A DNA stretch of 6,822 nt from Alphaproteobacteria bacterium MarineAlpha3_Bin4 (GCA_002938045.1 PTLJ01000087.1:1-6822), one strand, 5' to 3'. Positions 1 through 5,248 are shown, numbered from the stretch's first letter. Notes: a model not told the origin generated them from the letters alone. Program-made: numbers and translations.

Positions 1-734
1 TCAAACAGGCGTTTGCCGAGGGCCTTAGGCACCGTTCGGTCGGCCTCGCCGTGGATAATCAGAAGTGGGGCCCTGATACCAGCGATTTTGTCCACTGATG
101 CGTAGCGGTCGCGGACCAACAAGCGGGCCGGAACAAACGGGTAATGCTCTGCGGCAGCATCGCCCATGGAAGTAAACGGCGCTTCAAGGATGACCGCGCC
201 GACCGGTATTCGTCGAGCCCATTCGTGGGCCATCTCCACGGCGACGCCCGATCCGAGCGATTCGCCATAGAAAATCCACTCCGCACTTGGTACGCCCACG
301 TTCTCGAGATAGCGAAGCGCCGCTCGCCCATCGGCATAGAGCCCCTGTTCCATCGGCTTTCCCGGGTTGCCGCCATAGCCGCGGTAACCGACCAAGAATA
401 CGCCGTAACCGGCGTCGAGATAGCGGCGGACCTTAAAGCTGCGCCCAGCGATGGTCCCAGCGTTGCCCTGGAAGAATACGATGGTCGGCTTAATCGCGGT
501 GGCCTTGCCGTACCACGAGGTCAACTCAAGGCCATCCCCCGTCGTCACACGCACCACCGCCATTTCCGCGACGCCGCTTTCGGCTGGCGTCGGCAGATGA
601 TGGCCCGGGTAATACATCATATTGCGTTGAAACAGAAACAGCGCACCGACAAAGATGGAATAAACGACGAGCGCAGTGGCGATAAACGCGGCCAACTCAA
701 AGTGCTCCTTGGCACGTTTACTCCGGCAACTCAC
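1..734 (-). CDS. Membrane-anchored alpha/beta hydrolase (BEM46/ABHD13-like, serine aminopeptidase S33 type), 3' end cut by window
   Basis: Probable serine hydrolase tethered to the inner membrane by an N-terminal helix; substrate unknown. Read from the GTG at 734, 244 residues are visible: a basic start (MSCRSKRAK), one hydrophobic helix at about 16-35, the oxyanion-side motif FFQGNAG (87-93), GYRGYGG (116-122), the nucleophile elbow GESLG with Ser159, and the acid in HGEADRTVP (Asp232). The catalytic His and roughly the last 30-40 residues lie beyond the left edge. Start choice is uncertain. GTG 734 overlaps the TGA of the upstream lipoprotein gene by 4 bp (GTGA) and gives a positively charged leader before the helix, but has no clear Shine-Dalgarno site. 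A TTG at 695 has AAGGAG nine bases upstream and would remove 13 residues including the basic leader. Third gene of an overlapping envelope operon. The fold and nucleophile are clear; the substrate is not. Confidence 0.87.
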   Translation of the reverse strand, partial: MSCRSKRAKEHFELAAFIATALVVYSIFVGALFLFQRNMMYYPGHHLPTPAESGVAEMAVVRVTTGDGLELTSWYGKATAIKPTIVFFQGNAGTIAGRSFKVRRYLDAGYGVFLVGYRGYGGNPGKPMEQGLYADGRAALRYLENVGVPSAEWIFYGESLGSGVAVEMAHEWARRIPVGAVILEAPFTSMGDAAAEHYPFVPARLLVRDRYASVDKIAGIRAPLLIIHGEADRTVPKALGKRLF

Positions 735-1207
735 CCCATATCATTGGAGAGGATCTGCCACGTGCCGCTGGCGGTCTCGCAAGCCGTGCCATCGCCGGAC
801 TCGAGGCCGTCATCGAACGCGATCGTCGTACGGAACGTGCGACAATAGCGTCCCTGGGCCGAAACGAAGGATCTCGTTGCCCGGAAGATGCCCGACCTGC
901 CGGTTTCTGGGTTAAGCCAATTCAGCACCTGTCCGTCACCGGCGTGAGCCAAACCCTTCTGGGCCGTGTTCTCATAAAGGACCATGTCCGACTGCATCAT
1001 TTTGCGCGCGGCAACGAAACCGCTAACGCCGCCAGCCAGTGCGCCGGTTCCCGTGAACAGCGTCTGGAACAGTCCGCCACCAAAATGAGAACCAACAAAG
1101 CCGCCGATCGCTGCGCCGCCGGCAGCGCCGATCGCTTCGGTCATGGTGATGTTCTTAGCGCAGCCACCCACCGACAGCGCCAGTAAAACAATGGCAATTT
1201 TTCTCAT
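731..1207 (-). CDS. Outer-membrane-type lipoprotein, 17 kDa surface antigen (RT0821/Lpp0805-like) family with glycine zipper
   Basis: Predicted 158-residue envelope lipoprotein. A signal peptide ends in the lipobox LSVGGC, with Cys16 as the lipidated residue. Ala at +2 argues for sorting to the outer membrane. Residues ~27-65 are a glycine-zipper stretch (GAAGGAAIGGFVG, then GTGALAGGVSG), expected to insert in or pack against the membrane. The C-terminal part has the 17 kDa-antigen pattern: GRYCRTF around residues 119-125, then GTACETASGTWQI at 140-152, with a Cys pair (122, 143) that could form a disulfide. The ATG is preceded by a near-perfect Shine-Dalgarno site at 1216-1222 with 8 nt spacing, and overlaps the stop of the upstream lipoprotein gene by 4 bp (ATGA), so translation is probably coupled. 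Role is likely structural; no enzymatic motif is visible. Confidence 0.9.
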   Translation of the reverse strand: MRKIAIVLLALSVGGCAKNITMTEAIGAAGGAAIGGFVGSHFGGGLFQTLFTGTGALAGGVSGFVAARKMMQSDMVLYENTAQKGLAHAGDGQVLNWLNPETGRSGIFRATRSFVSAQGRYCRTFRTTIAFDDGLESGDGTACETASGTWQILSNDMG

Positions 1208-1590
1208 TGCGTGTTCCTCCTTAGGTCAAATACGTTGAAGCCTCCCTGGCTCCCAAAGCCGGACGTCGCGGTCTCGCCGACACAGTCATATACGGCTGCC
1301 ACCGGCGTAACCAGTGGGCAGACTTGGTAGGTTTGCTCGCGAAATACGGCGGTCTTGCCGAACGACGCGCATTCCTCACGCGCCAGGTCGACAATGGCTT
1401 GCGACATGGTTCCGTGTTTTTGGAAGCAAACCGTGACTTCGGAGCGGTTGGTGACACCTTTTGCAAAACTGACCGACTCGCGGTCAAATTCGCTTTTGTT
1501 ATGGACGTACGGTTTGGTATCGGCGCATGCCGTGACCAGACCCGCCACCGAAAACATGAAGACTAACGTTATCATTTGGAACTTCGACAT
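1204..1590 (-). CDS. Small four-cysteine lipoprotein of unknown function
   Basis: A 128-residue protein I cannot place in a named family. It has a hydrophobic signal peptide (about residues 5-21) ending in a plausible lipobox LVTAC, with Cys22 as the lipid attachment site and Ala at +2 favouring the outer membrane. The mature part contains exactly four more cysteines: Cys55 (TVCFQK), Cys74 (EECASF), Cys91 (YQVCPLVTP) and Cys103 (VYDCVG). Their even number and spacing suggest two disulfides in the periplasm. The C-terminus is Gly/Phe/Asn-rich and ends in RRNTQ. First gene of a three-gene minus-strand run, overlapping the next by ATGA. The ribosome site is modest (GAGAGG only 3 nt from the ATG). 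The AT-rich 100 nt upstream (1591-1690) is the natural place for the operon promoter, but I see no confident -35/-10 pair. Confidence 0.8.
   Translation of the reverse strand: MSKFQMITLVFMFSVAGLVTACADTKPYVHNKSEFDRESVSFAKGVTNRSEVTVCFQKHGTMSQAIVDLAREECASFGKTAVFREQTYQVCPLVTPVAAVYDCVGETATSGFGSQGGFNVFDLRRNTQ
1216..1222 (-). promoter_or_regulatory. Strong Shine-Dalgarno site of the 17 kDa-antigen-like lipoprotein gene
   Basis: AAGGAGG on the minus strand, 8 nt before the ATG at 1207. It lies inside the last codons of the upstream lipoprotein gene (AGG AGG AAC ACG CAA TGA). This fixes the start and supports the ATGA overlap as a true translational-coupling junction. Confidence 0.85.
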
Positions 1591-1670
1591 CGGCCTCTCT
1601 ATACAGTTTTTCCCTCATAAGAACAAACCACAAGCCAATACGGAAACTGATATTTCCATCCTATCAATTT

Positions 1671-1687
1671 GAGAATTAGGAGAATTA
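1671..1687. repeat. Tandem 8-bp direct repeat GAGAATTA, 9-bp period
   Basis: GAGAATTA occurs at 1671-1678 and again at 1680-1687 with one base between. It sits in the AT-rich gap between the putA stump stop and the lipoprotein operon. A short inverted pair GGAAA (1642-1646) / TTTCC (1653-1657) lies nearby. Either could be a regulator site for the lipoprotein operon, or chance in AT-rich DNA. Confidence 0.4.
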
Positions 1688-1690
1688 TGT

Positions 1691-1963
1691 TTAATCGTCA
1701 AGCGACATCAAGGCCGCGTTTCCACCCGCGGCCGTGGTGTTGACCGACAGCGTGCGCTCGACCGCGAAGCGATGCAGATATCGCGGTCCGCCGGCTTTCG
1801 GGCCGGTGCCGGAAAGCCCCTCGCCGCCAAACGGCTGTACGCCGACCACCGCGCCGATTATGTTCCGGTTAACGTAGGTGTTGCCGACCTTGAGTCGTTG
1901 GTAGACGTACTCCTGAGTCGTGTCGACCCGGCTATGGATGCCCAGCGTCAGGCCTAAGGGCAA
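1691..1963 (-). pseudogene. putA: C-terminal remnant of PutA (proline dehydrogenase / glutamate-semialdehyde dehydrogenase), rest of gene missing
   Basis: The frame encodes the end of a PutA: LGLTLGIHSRVD, then VGNTYVNRNIIGAVVGVQPF, FGGEGLSGTGPKAGGPRYLH and the terminal SVNTTAAGGNAALMSL. In a full PutA (about 1,000-1,200 residues) these belong to the last ~90 residues of the aldehyde dehydrogenase domain, downstream of the catalytic Cys. The catalytic Cys and Glu, the NAD site, the proline dehydrogenase barrel and the DNA-binding part are all absent. Similarity stops near 1957: upstream codons read ALSDPILP where PutA would have a ...GYGLTLG context, and a TAA follows at 2015-2017. No start with a ribosome site is present; the TTG at 1963 is only the first possible start. 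No stop interrupts the remnant, so loss of the rest looks recent. It cannot be catalytic. A contig mis-join at about 1957-1990 is the main alternative. Confidence 0.88.
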
Positions 1964-2049
1964 GATCGGATCAGACAGCGCAACGCGGTCTGCTATGCTG
2001 TATCGACGGTCGGATTAAGGTATAGGGGTACTCGGCCCAAGTGAGATCC

Positions 2050-2055
2050 GGGAGG
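2050..2055 (+). promoter_or_regulatory. Shine-Dalgarno site deciding the ubiX start
   Basis: GGGAGG followed by AAACTT and the ATG at 2062. It selects this ATG over the in-frame GTG at 2041 and the second ATG at 2068. Confidence 0.8.
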
Positions 2056-2061
2056 AAACTT

Positions 2062-2625
2062 ATGGCCATGCCGCTGATCGTCGGCATTTCCGGCGCCACT
2101 GGCGTTGTTTACGGCGTTGAAATGCTGCGGGTTCTGAAGGACCTCGGCTACCCCGTGCACCTGATTGTGAGCGAGTTCGGCTTGCGCACTATCGGCATAG
2201 AGACCGATCTTTCCATGGAAGACCTCAAGGTCCTTGCTGACGAAGTCCACAGCAACAAAGACGTCGGCGCATCGATTGCCAGCGGATCATTCCAAACCCG
2301 CGGCATGGTAATTGCGCCTTGCTCGATCAAAACGCTTTCCGGCATCACCAACTCGTTCGCCACCAACCTGATGATCCGCGCCGCCGACGTCACCCTAAAG
2401 GAGGGCCGACCGCTAGTCCTGATGGTCCGTGAGACTCCGCTGCACAAGGGTCATTTGGAGCTGATGACGAAGGCCGCTGAGATTGGCGCGCGTATCCACC
2501 CGCCTATGCCCGCCTTTTATCACAGACCCGAGACAATTACCGATATAGTCCATCAGAGCGTCGGCCGTGCCCTTGATCACCTCAATATTGAACACGACCT
2601 GTTTGAGAGATGGTCTGGTAGCTGA
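2062..2625 (+). CDS. ubiX: Flavin prenyltransferase UbiX (Pad1/UbiX family)
   Basis: UbiX joins a dimethylallyl group to reduced FMN to make prenylated FMN, the cofactor of UbiD-type decarboxylases. In most proteobacteria this serves decarboxylation of the polyprenyl-hydroxybenzoate intermediate of ubiquinone synthesis. The 187-residue protein has the normal length and motifs in order: the flavin loop GISGATG (8-14), SGSFQTRGMVIAPCSIKTL (74-92, the family signature), RAADVTLKE (106-114), VRETPLH (122-128) and MPAFYHRPET (149-158). The ATG at 2062 is chosen because GGGAGG (2050-2055) lies 6 nt upstream; an in-frame GTG at 2041 lies upstream of that site and is rejected. No ubiD is in the window. 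The LFERW ending also occurs in B subunits of non-oxidative hydroxyarylate decarboxylases, so service to a catabolic UbiD cannot be excluded. Confidence 0.93.
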   Translation: MAMPLIVGISGATGVVYGVEMLRVLKDLGYPVHLIVSEFGLRTIGIETDLSMEDLKVLADEVHSNKDVGASIASGSFQTRGMVIAPCSIKTLSGITNSFATNLMIRAADVTLKEGRPLVLMVRETPLHKGHLELMTKAAEIGARIHPPMPAFYHRPETITDIVHQSVGRALDHLNIEHDLFERWSGS

Positions 2626-2636
2626 TACTCATACGT

Positions 2637-3072
2637 TTAGGAGGCCAGAAAAACAGCAATTCTATCGGGTGAAATCCTTACCCGCGCTGACGCCGATTGC
2701 TGCTTGATGCTGTCGATATAGCCGAGCACCCAACGCTCGACAATCTCACGGCCGTACGTCTCGAAGAAGGAGCCGCCGACCAGAGTGATATTACGCCCAG
2801 TGGTGTCGAAATCGAAGACATGCTCTTGGTGAACTCACTTGAAGGTTATCCGGACCGTGGTGCGATCCACTATCGTACCAGGTCATCGATGATGTAGGTA
2901 AAATCGGCTAACGCCTCATGGATCGAACGCATGTAGCCGATGAAGCCGTCTGGGCCCCGTAAGACGCAAAACCGCAAATCCGGGGCAAGATCTTGCACGC
3001 AATCTGTTAGTTGGCCTTATTTCATATCTCGTAATAAAAATGTTCGACTAGTAACTTCGACGCCGCCTGCAT
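2637..3072 (-). pseudogene. Decayed SnoaL-like / ester-cyclase (NTF2-fold) gene with three in-frame-context stops and two frame changes
   Basis: Pieces of one SnoaL-like protein can be read on the minus strand by switching frames. From ATG 3072: MQAASKLLVEHFYYEI, then TGA (3022-3024) where relatives have Trp, NKAN, TAA (3007-3009), QIACKILP. The frame then shifts by about 2970-2990, giving APDLRF (overlapping the shift) and GPDGFIGYMRSIHEALADF, TYIIDDLVR, then TAG (2870-2872). Immediately after, a third frame carries VDRTTVRITFK, TGA (2835-2837), VFDFDTTGRNITLVGGSFFE, IVERWVLGYIDSIKQQ and ends at TAA 2637-2639. Total span (~145 codons) matches the family's ~130-145 residues, so the gene is full length but dead. 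The family makes small NTF2-fold barrels, some acting as polyketide cyclases or epoxide hydrolases; the original substrate is unknown. It starts 7 nt after the kdsC-like stop, so it was probably co-transcribed with it. Confidence 0.85.
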
Positions 3073-3079
3073 AGCGAGC

Positions 3080-3610
3080 CTATTGCGGATGCCTCCGAGA
3101 TCGGATCAATGCGTCGCAAACCTCACGCACGGCGCCGTTTCCACCCATATGCACAGCTACGTAGTCGGCTGCCTTGCGCGCTTCGAGCGACGCATCGGCG
3201 ACCGCGATCGCCACGCCGACGGCCTCCATCAAAGCGACATCGTTGATGTCATCGCCGATGTGTGCGACCGCGGATATTTGGATCCCGAGTTCGGCGCAAA
3301 GTGATTTCAACACTGCCAGCTTATCCTCGACGCCGGTGAACACATACTCGATGCCGAGGTTCGCGGCACGGGCCGGAATCGAACCCGAGACGCCGGCGGA
3401 ATTGATCGTTATCACGAAGCCGGCCTCGCGGGCACGGACGATACCGACCCCGTCACGGACACTGAACTTGCGCTGTATGCCTCCGTCCTCAGCATAGTAT
3501 AGACCGCCGTCGGTCAACACACCGTCGACGTCGAGTGATAGCAGTTTGATTCCTGACAACAGCTTAGCCAGTCCCGCTTCCGGCATTCCGCCGCCATGTA
3601 ATTCGCTCAT
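3080..3610 (-). CDS. kdsC: KdsC-type HAD phosphatase (3-deoxy-D-manno-octulosonate 8-phosphate phosphatase family)
   Basis: HAD-superfamily phosphatase of the KdsC/YrbI type, which normally removes phosphate from Kdo-8-P in lipopolysaccharide core synthesis. The 176 residues fit a KdsC (about 170-190). Motifs: DVDGVLTDG with nucleophile Asp27 and acid Asp29; motif II Thr68 in VITIN; Lys97 in GVEDK; motif IV HIGDDINDVALM with Asp120/Asp121; and the family C-terminal block GGNGAVREVCDAL (156-168). Two positions depart from the usual pattern: the common T-G-R after motif II is T-I-N, and the C-terminal G-G-R-G-A is G-G-N-G-A. Related sugar-acid phosphatases (for example of the nonulosonate type) share the scaffold, so the exact substrate is open. 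No kdsA, kdsB or kdsD is adjacent. The ATG at 3610 has GGGAG about 10 nt upstream; Met9 is an alternative start. Confidence 0.85.
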   Translation of the reverse strand: MSELHGGGMPEAGLAKLLSGIKLLSLDVDGVLTDGGLYYAEDGGIQRKFSVRDGVGIVRAREAGFVITINSAGVSGSIPARAANLGIEYVFTGVEDKLAVLKSLCAELGIQISAVAHIGDDINDVALMEAVGVAIAVADASLEARKAADYVAVHMGGNGAVREVCDALIRSRRHPQ

Positions 3611-3995
3611 CGGTCCAGCACTCCCTACCCGTAACGATGTACTAACACGCCAACGCCTTGGCTCAAAGCATCCGACATTCTGATGTTACTCGGCCTTATG
3701 TACGGTAATTCGGTGACCAGAGATTGTTTGCCAATTCTAAGTGGTGGTGGTCTTAATTGCCGTTACCGCTTCTACCCCTGGGCGTCTTTGCGTGCTCGGT
3801 CACGACCCGCATCGCTGAGGGCGATGAGATCGAATTGTCCGTGGTCGCCACCCCTACGATGCTGGAATAACGGTGCAGAATACTCAAAAATATAAAGAAT
3901 CTAAAACTTGCCCCACGGATTTAACCCGCCGCTGCTTGCCGATCCCGGTGATCCGTGTCAGCCTTATGTTTGCAACGTAGTGGATGGTGAAAGCC
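3611..3995. other. Intergenic stretch between kdsC and the nitrile hydratase operon
   Basis: No convincing intact gene on either strand. This region must hold the divergent start signals for the kdsC-like gene (minus) and the nitrile-hydratase-type operon (plus), but I see no -35/-10 pair good enough to call. Positions 3757-3870 (plus) read as 37 codons with coding-like composition (PLLPLGVFACSVTTRIAEG, then GDEIELSVVATPTMLE, stop), preceded at once by a TAA and lacking a start; this may be a remnant of an unknown gene. An inverted repeat lies at 3914-3957. An AT-rich patch is at 3885-3906. Confidence 0.6.
3914..3957. repeat. 7-bp inverted repeat upstream of the nitrile-hydratase-type operon
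   Basis: CACGGAT (3914-3920) and its exact reverse complement ATCCGTG (3951-3957) are separated by 30 nt and end 38 nt before the first ATG of the operon. Could be an operator pair or a leader hairpin; chance cannot be excluded at this length. Confidence 0.35.
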
Positions 3996-4313
3996 ATGCG
4001 GCGGCATCACGACATGGGCGGACTCGAGGCTGGTCCCGTTGAACAATCCGAGCATGATTACGCGCCATGGGAGAAGCGCGTCGACGCAATCATGCGCCTA
4101 CTCACCGGTAAGCAATACGAGGTCATAACCGTCGACGAGCTTCGTCGCGGCATCGAGGACCTCGGCCCCGGCGTTTACGACGAACTGAGCTATTACGAAC
4201 GCTGGATTTCGTCGATCACTAACATCTTGATTGAAAAAGGCGTAATCTCCGTCGACGAGTTGGGCCGTCGAATGGAGGACGTCTGTGCCCGCAGAGAGGA
4301 GGCGGGCATATGA
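3996..4313 (+). CDS. Nitrile hydratase beta subunit, N-terminal half, as a separate protein (thiocyanate hydrolase beta-like)
   Basis: A 105-residue protein matching only the N-terminal helical half of nitrile hydratase beta. Evidence: the signature HDMGG near the start (residues 5-9), WEKRVDAIM (25-33), VDELRRGIEDLGP (46-58) and YYERW (66-70). By alignment from memory, Arg50 or Arg51 in DELRRGIE matches the conserved beta-subunit arginine (Arg52 in Rhodococcus) that hydrogen-bonds the oxidised claw cysteines of alpha. A complete beta would continue into an SH3-like domain, but this frame ends and that domain is encoded by the next gene. The start at 3996 fits the family N-terminus and has GGTGA about 5 nt upstream; the in-frame ATG at 3984 has no ribosome site. 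Nitrile hydratase accessory proteins (P14K type) resemble this half, but the HDMGG and GP-x-Y-YYERW patterns favour a structural subunit. First gene of a four-gene operon. Confidence 0.85.
   Translation: MRRHHDMGGLEAGPVEQSEHDYAPWEKRVDAIMRLLTGKQYEVITVDELRRGIEDLGPGVYDELSYYERWISSITNILIEKGVISVDELGRRMEDVCARREEAGI
4297..4302 (+). promoter_or_regulatory. Strong Shine-Dalgarno site of the second beta-half gene
   Basis: AGGAGG 7 nt before the ATG at 4310, inside the end of the first beta-half gene. It shows that the C-terminal half is translated from its own start, so the split of beta is genuine and not a sequencing frameshift. Confidence 0.88.
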
Positions 4314-4594
4314 CGGCTCGCTATGCTGTTGGCGACCGCGTTCATGTGCGTGAGGCTTATCCGCCAGGCCATATCCGAACCCCATATTTTATCCGCGGGA
4401 AATCGGGCGTGATTAATGACATCGCCGGCGAGTTTGCCAACCCTGAGGAGCTTGCTTACGGCCGCGTCGGGTTGCCAAAACTCACCCTTTATCATGTCAG
4501 CTTCCGTCAGACCGACCTCTGGTCCGATTACAACGGCGGCGCGTCGGACGCCACTGTCGTCGCTATCTATGAGAATTGGCTTGAACCGGCCTGA
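4310..4594 (+). CDS. Nitrile hydratase beta subunit, C-terminal SH3-like half, as a separate protein (thiocyanate hydrolase alpha-like)
   Basis: A 94-residue protein equal to the C-terminal beta-barrel of nitrile hydratase beta. Motifs: YAVGDRVHVRE (5-15), PPGHIRTPYFIRGKSGVI (18-35, the family's most conserved block, with Arg23 and Arg29), YHVSFRQTDLWSDY (61-74) and the terminal ENWLEPA. The Arg in GHxRTP corresponds by family knowledge to a conserved arginine near the metal claw in the alpha/beta interface. Start: ATG 4310 with AGGAGG 7 nt upstream, overlapping the previous stop by ATGA. The DLWSDY stretch followed by a shortened end resembles the thiocyanate hydrolase alpha subunit about as well as a nitrile hydratase beta tail. 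It should act only in complex with the preceding and following gene products. Confidence 0.87.
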   Translation: MTARYAVGDRVHVREAYPPGHIRTPYFIRGKSGVINDIAGEFANPEELAYGRVGLPKLTLYHVSFRQTDLWSDYNGGASDATVVAIYENWLEPA

Positions 4595-4603
4595 GGAAAT
4601 CCG

Positions 4604-5248
4604 ATGAGTGACTCTCACATCCACGGTGACGACAAATGGTCACACTCGCATCCGAAGCAACCGGATATCGAAGACGGGCCACTGACCGACTACATGGTGA
4701 TGACCGAAGCCGTTGGCGATCTGTTGATCGAAAAGGGCGTGTTCAGCGCGGGCGATCTGCGGGCCATGATCGAGTCCATCGATACCAAATCCCCGACTGA
4801 CGGCGGTCGTGTAATCGCACGGGCCTGGCTCGATCAGGAATTCAAGGTGCGCTTTATGGAGGACGTCAACGCCGCGGCCGAGGAATTGGGTATAGACGCT
4901 GGCACCATTCCAATTCGCGCCGTCGAGAACACGTCCGAGGTTCATAACGTGATCGTTTGTACGCTGTGTTCCTGTTACCCCCGGATGCTGCTCGGTCTTC
5001 CGCCGGATTGGTACAAGGCTCGCGCCTACCGAAGCCGCGTGGTGCGTGATCCACGCGGCGTGCTGCGCGAGTTCGGCACTGAGATTTCTAGTGATGTGGA
5101 AATCCGCGTTCATGACAGTACCGCCGATCTGCGCTACATGGTGCTGCCCATGCGCCCAGACGGCACCGAGGGCATGGGTGAAGGTGAATTGGCGGCGATC
5201 GTCAATCGTGACAGCATGATCGGTGTCACCACGGTGAGGAAACCATGA
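4604..5248 (+). CDS. nthA: Cobalt-type nitrile hydratase alpha subunit (thiocyanate hydrolase gamma-like), catalytic metal-claw subunit
   Basis: Catalytic subunit of a cytoplasmic metallo-hydratase/hydrolase; nitrile hydratases turn nitriles into amides, thiocyanate hydrolase turns SCN- into COS and ammonia. The 214 residues carry the metal claw V-C-T-L-C-S-C (Cys119, Cys122, Ser123, Cys124). Thr120 marks the cobalt type; iron enzymes have Ser there. In the family Cys122 and Cys124 are oxidised to sulfinic and sulfenic acid. Other family blocks: RVIARAWLDQEFKVRFMEDV (69-88), VENTSEVHNV (107-116), LPPDWYKARAYRSRVVRDPR (132-151), DVEIRVHDSTADLRYMVLP (164-182), RDSMIGVT (202-209). The AYRSRVV and VENT blocks, and lack of an insertion before the claw, favour nitrile hydratase; the split beta favours thiocyanate hydrolase-like architecture. 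The N-terminus is His-rich (His5, 7, 14, 16). Start has GAGGA 6 nt upstream, 9 nt after the previous stop. Substrate unknown. Confidence 0.9.
   Translation: MSDSHIHGDDKWSHSHPKQPDIEDGPLTDYMVMTEAVGDLLIEKGVFSAGDLRAMIESIDTKSPTDGGRVIARAWLDQEFKVRFMEDVNAAAEELGIDAGTIPIRAVENTSEVHNVIVCTLCSCYPRMLLGLPPDWYKARAYRSRVVRDPRGVLREFGTEISSDVEIRVHDSTADLRYMVLPMRPDGTEGMGEGELAAIVNRDSMIGVTTVRKP

Noticed and set aside
144..848. Long open frame on the plus strand
   Set aside because: It lies antisense to the alpha/beta hydrolase, whose GESLG and HGEAD motifs are clear; the plus-strand translation is low-complexity Arg/His-rich with no motif and no ribosome site.
1591..1640. Sigma70-like promoter TTGTTC-17-TATAGA on the minus strand
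   Set aside because: Weak hexamers, and the -10 would overlap the ribosome site and leave essentially no leader before the ATG.
1940..2020. Insertion-sequence end at the putA breakpoint
   Set aside because: No terminal inverted repeats, target duplication or transposase fragment could be found.
2697..2897. 66-codon plus-strand open frame
   Set aside because: It is antisense to the SnoaL-like pseudogene, which explains the coding character of this stretch.
3683..3895. 70-codon plus-strand open frame in the intergenic region
   Set aside because: No ribosome site and no recognisable motif; another frame in the same stretch looks more protein-like.
3996..4594. Single beta-subunit gene broken by a frameshift
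   Set aside because: AGGAGG at the right distance plus an ATGA overlap at an exact domain boundary argue for two real genes.
4193..4624. 143-codon open frame on the minus strand
   Set aside because: Antisense across the two beta-half genes, which both have recognisable motifs and ribosome sites.
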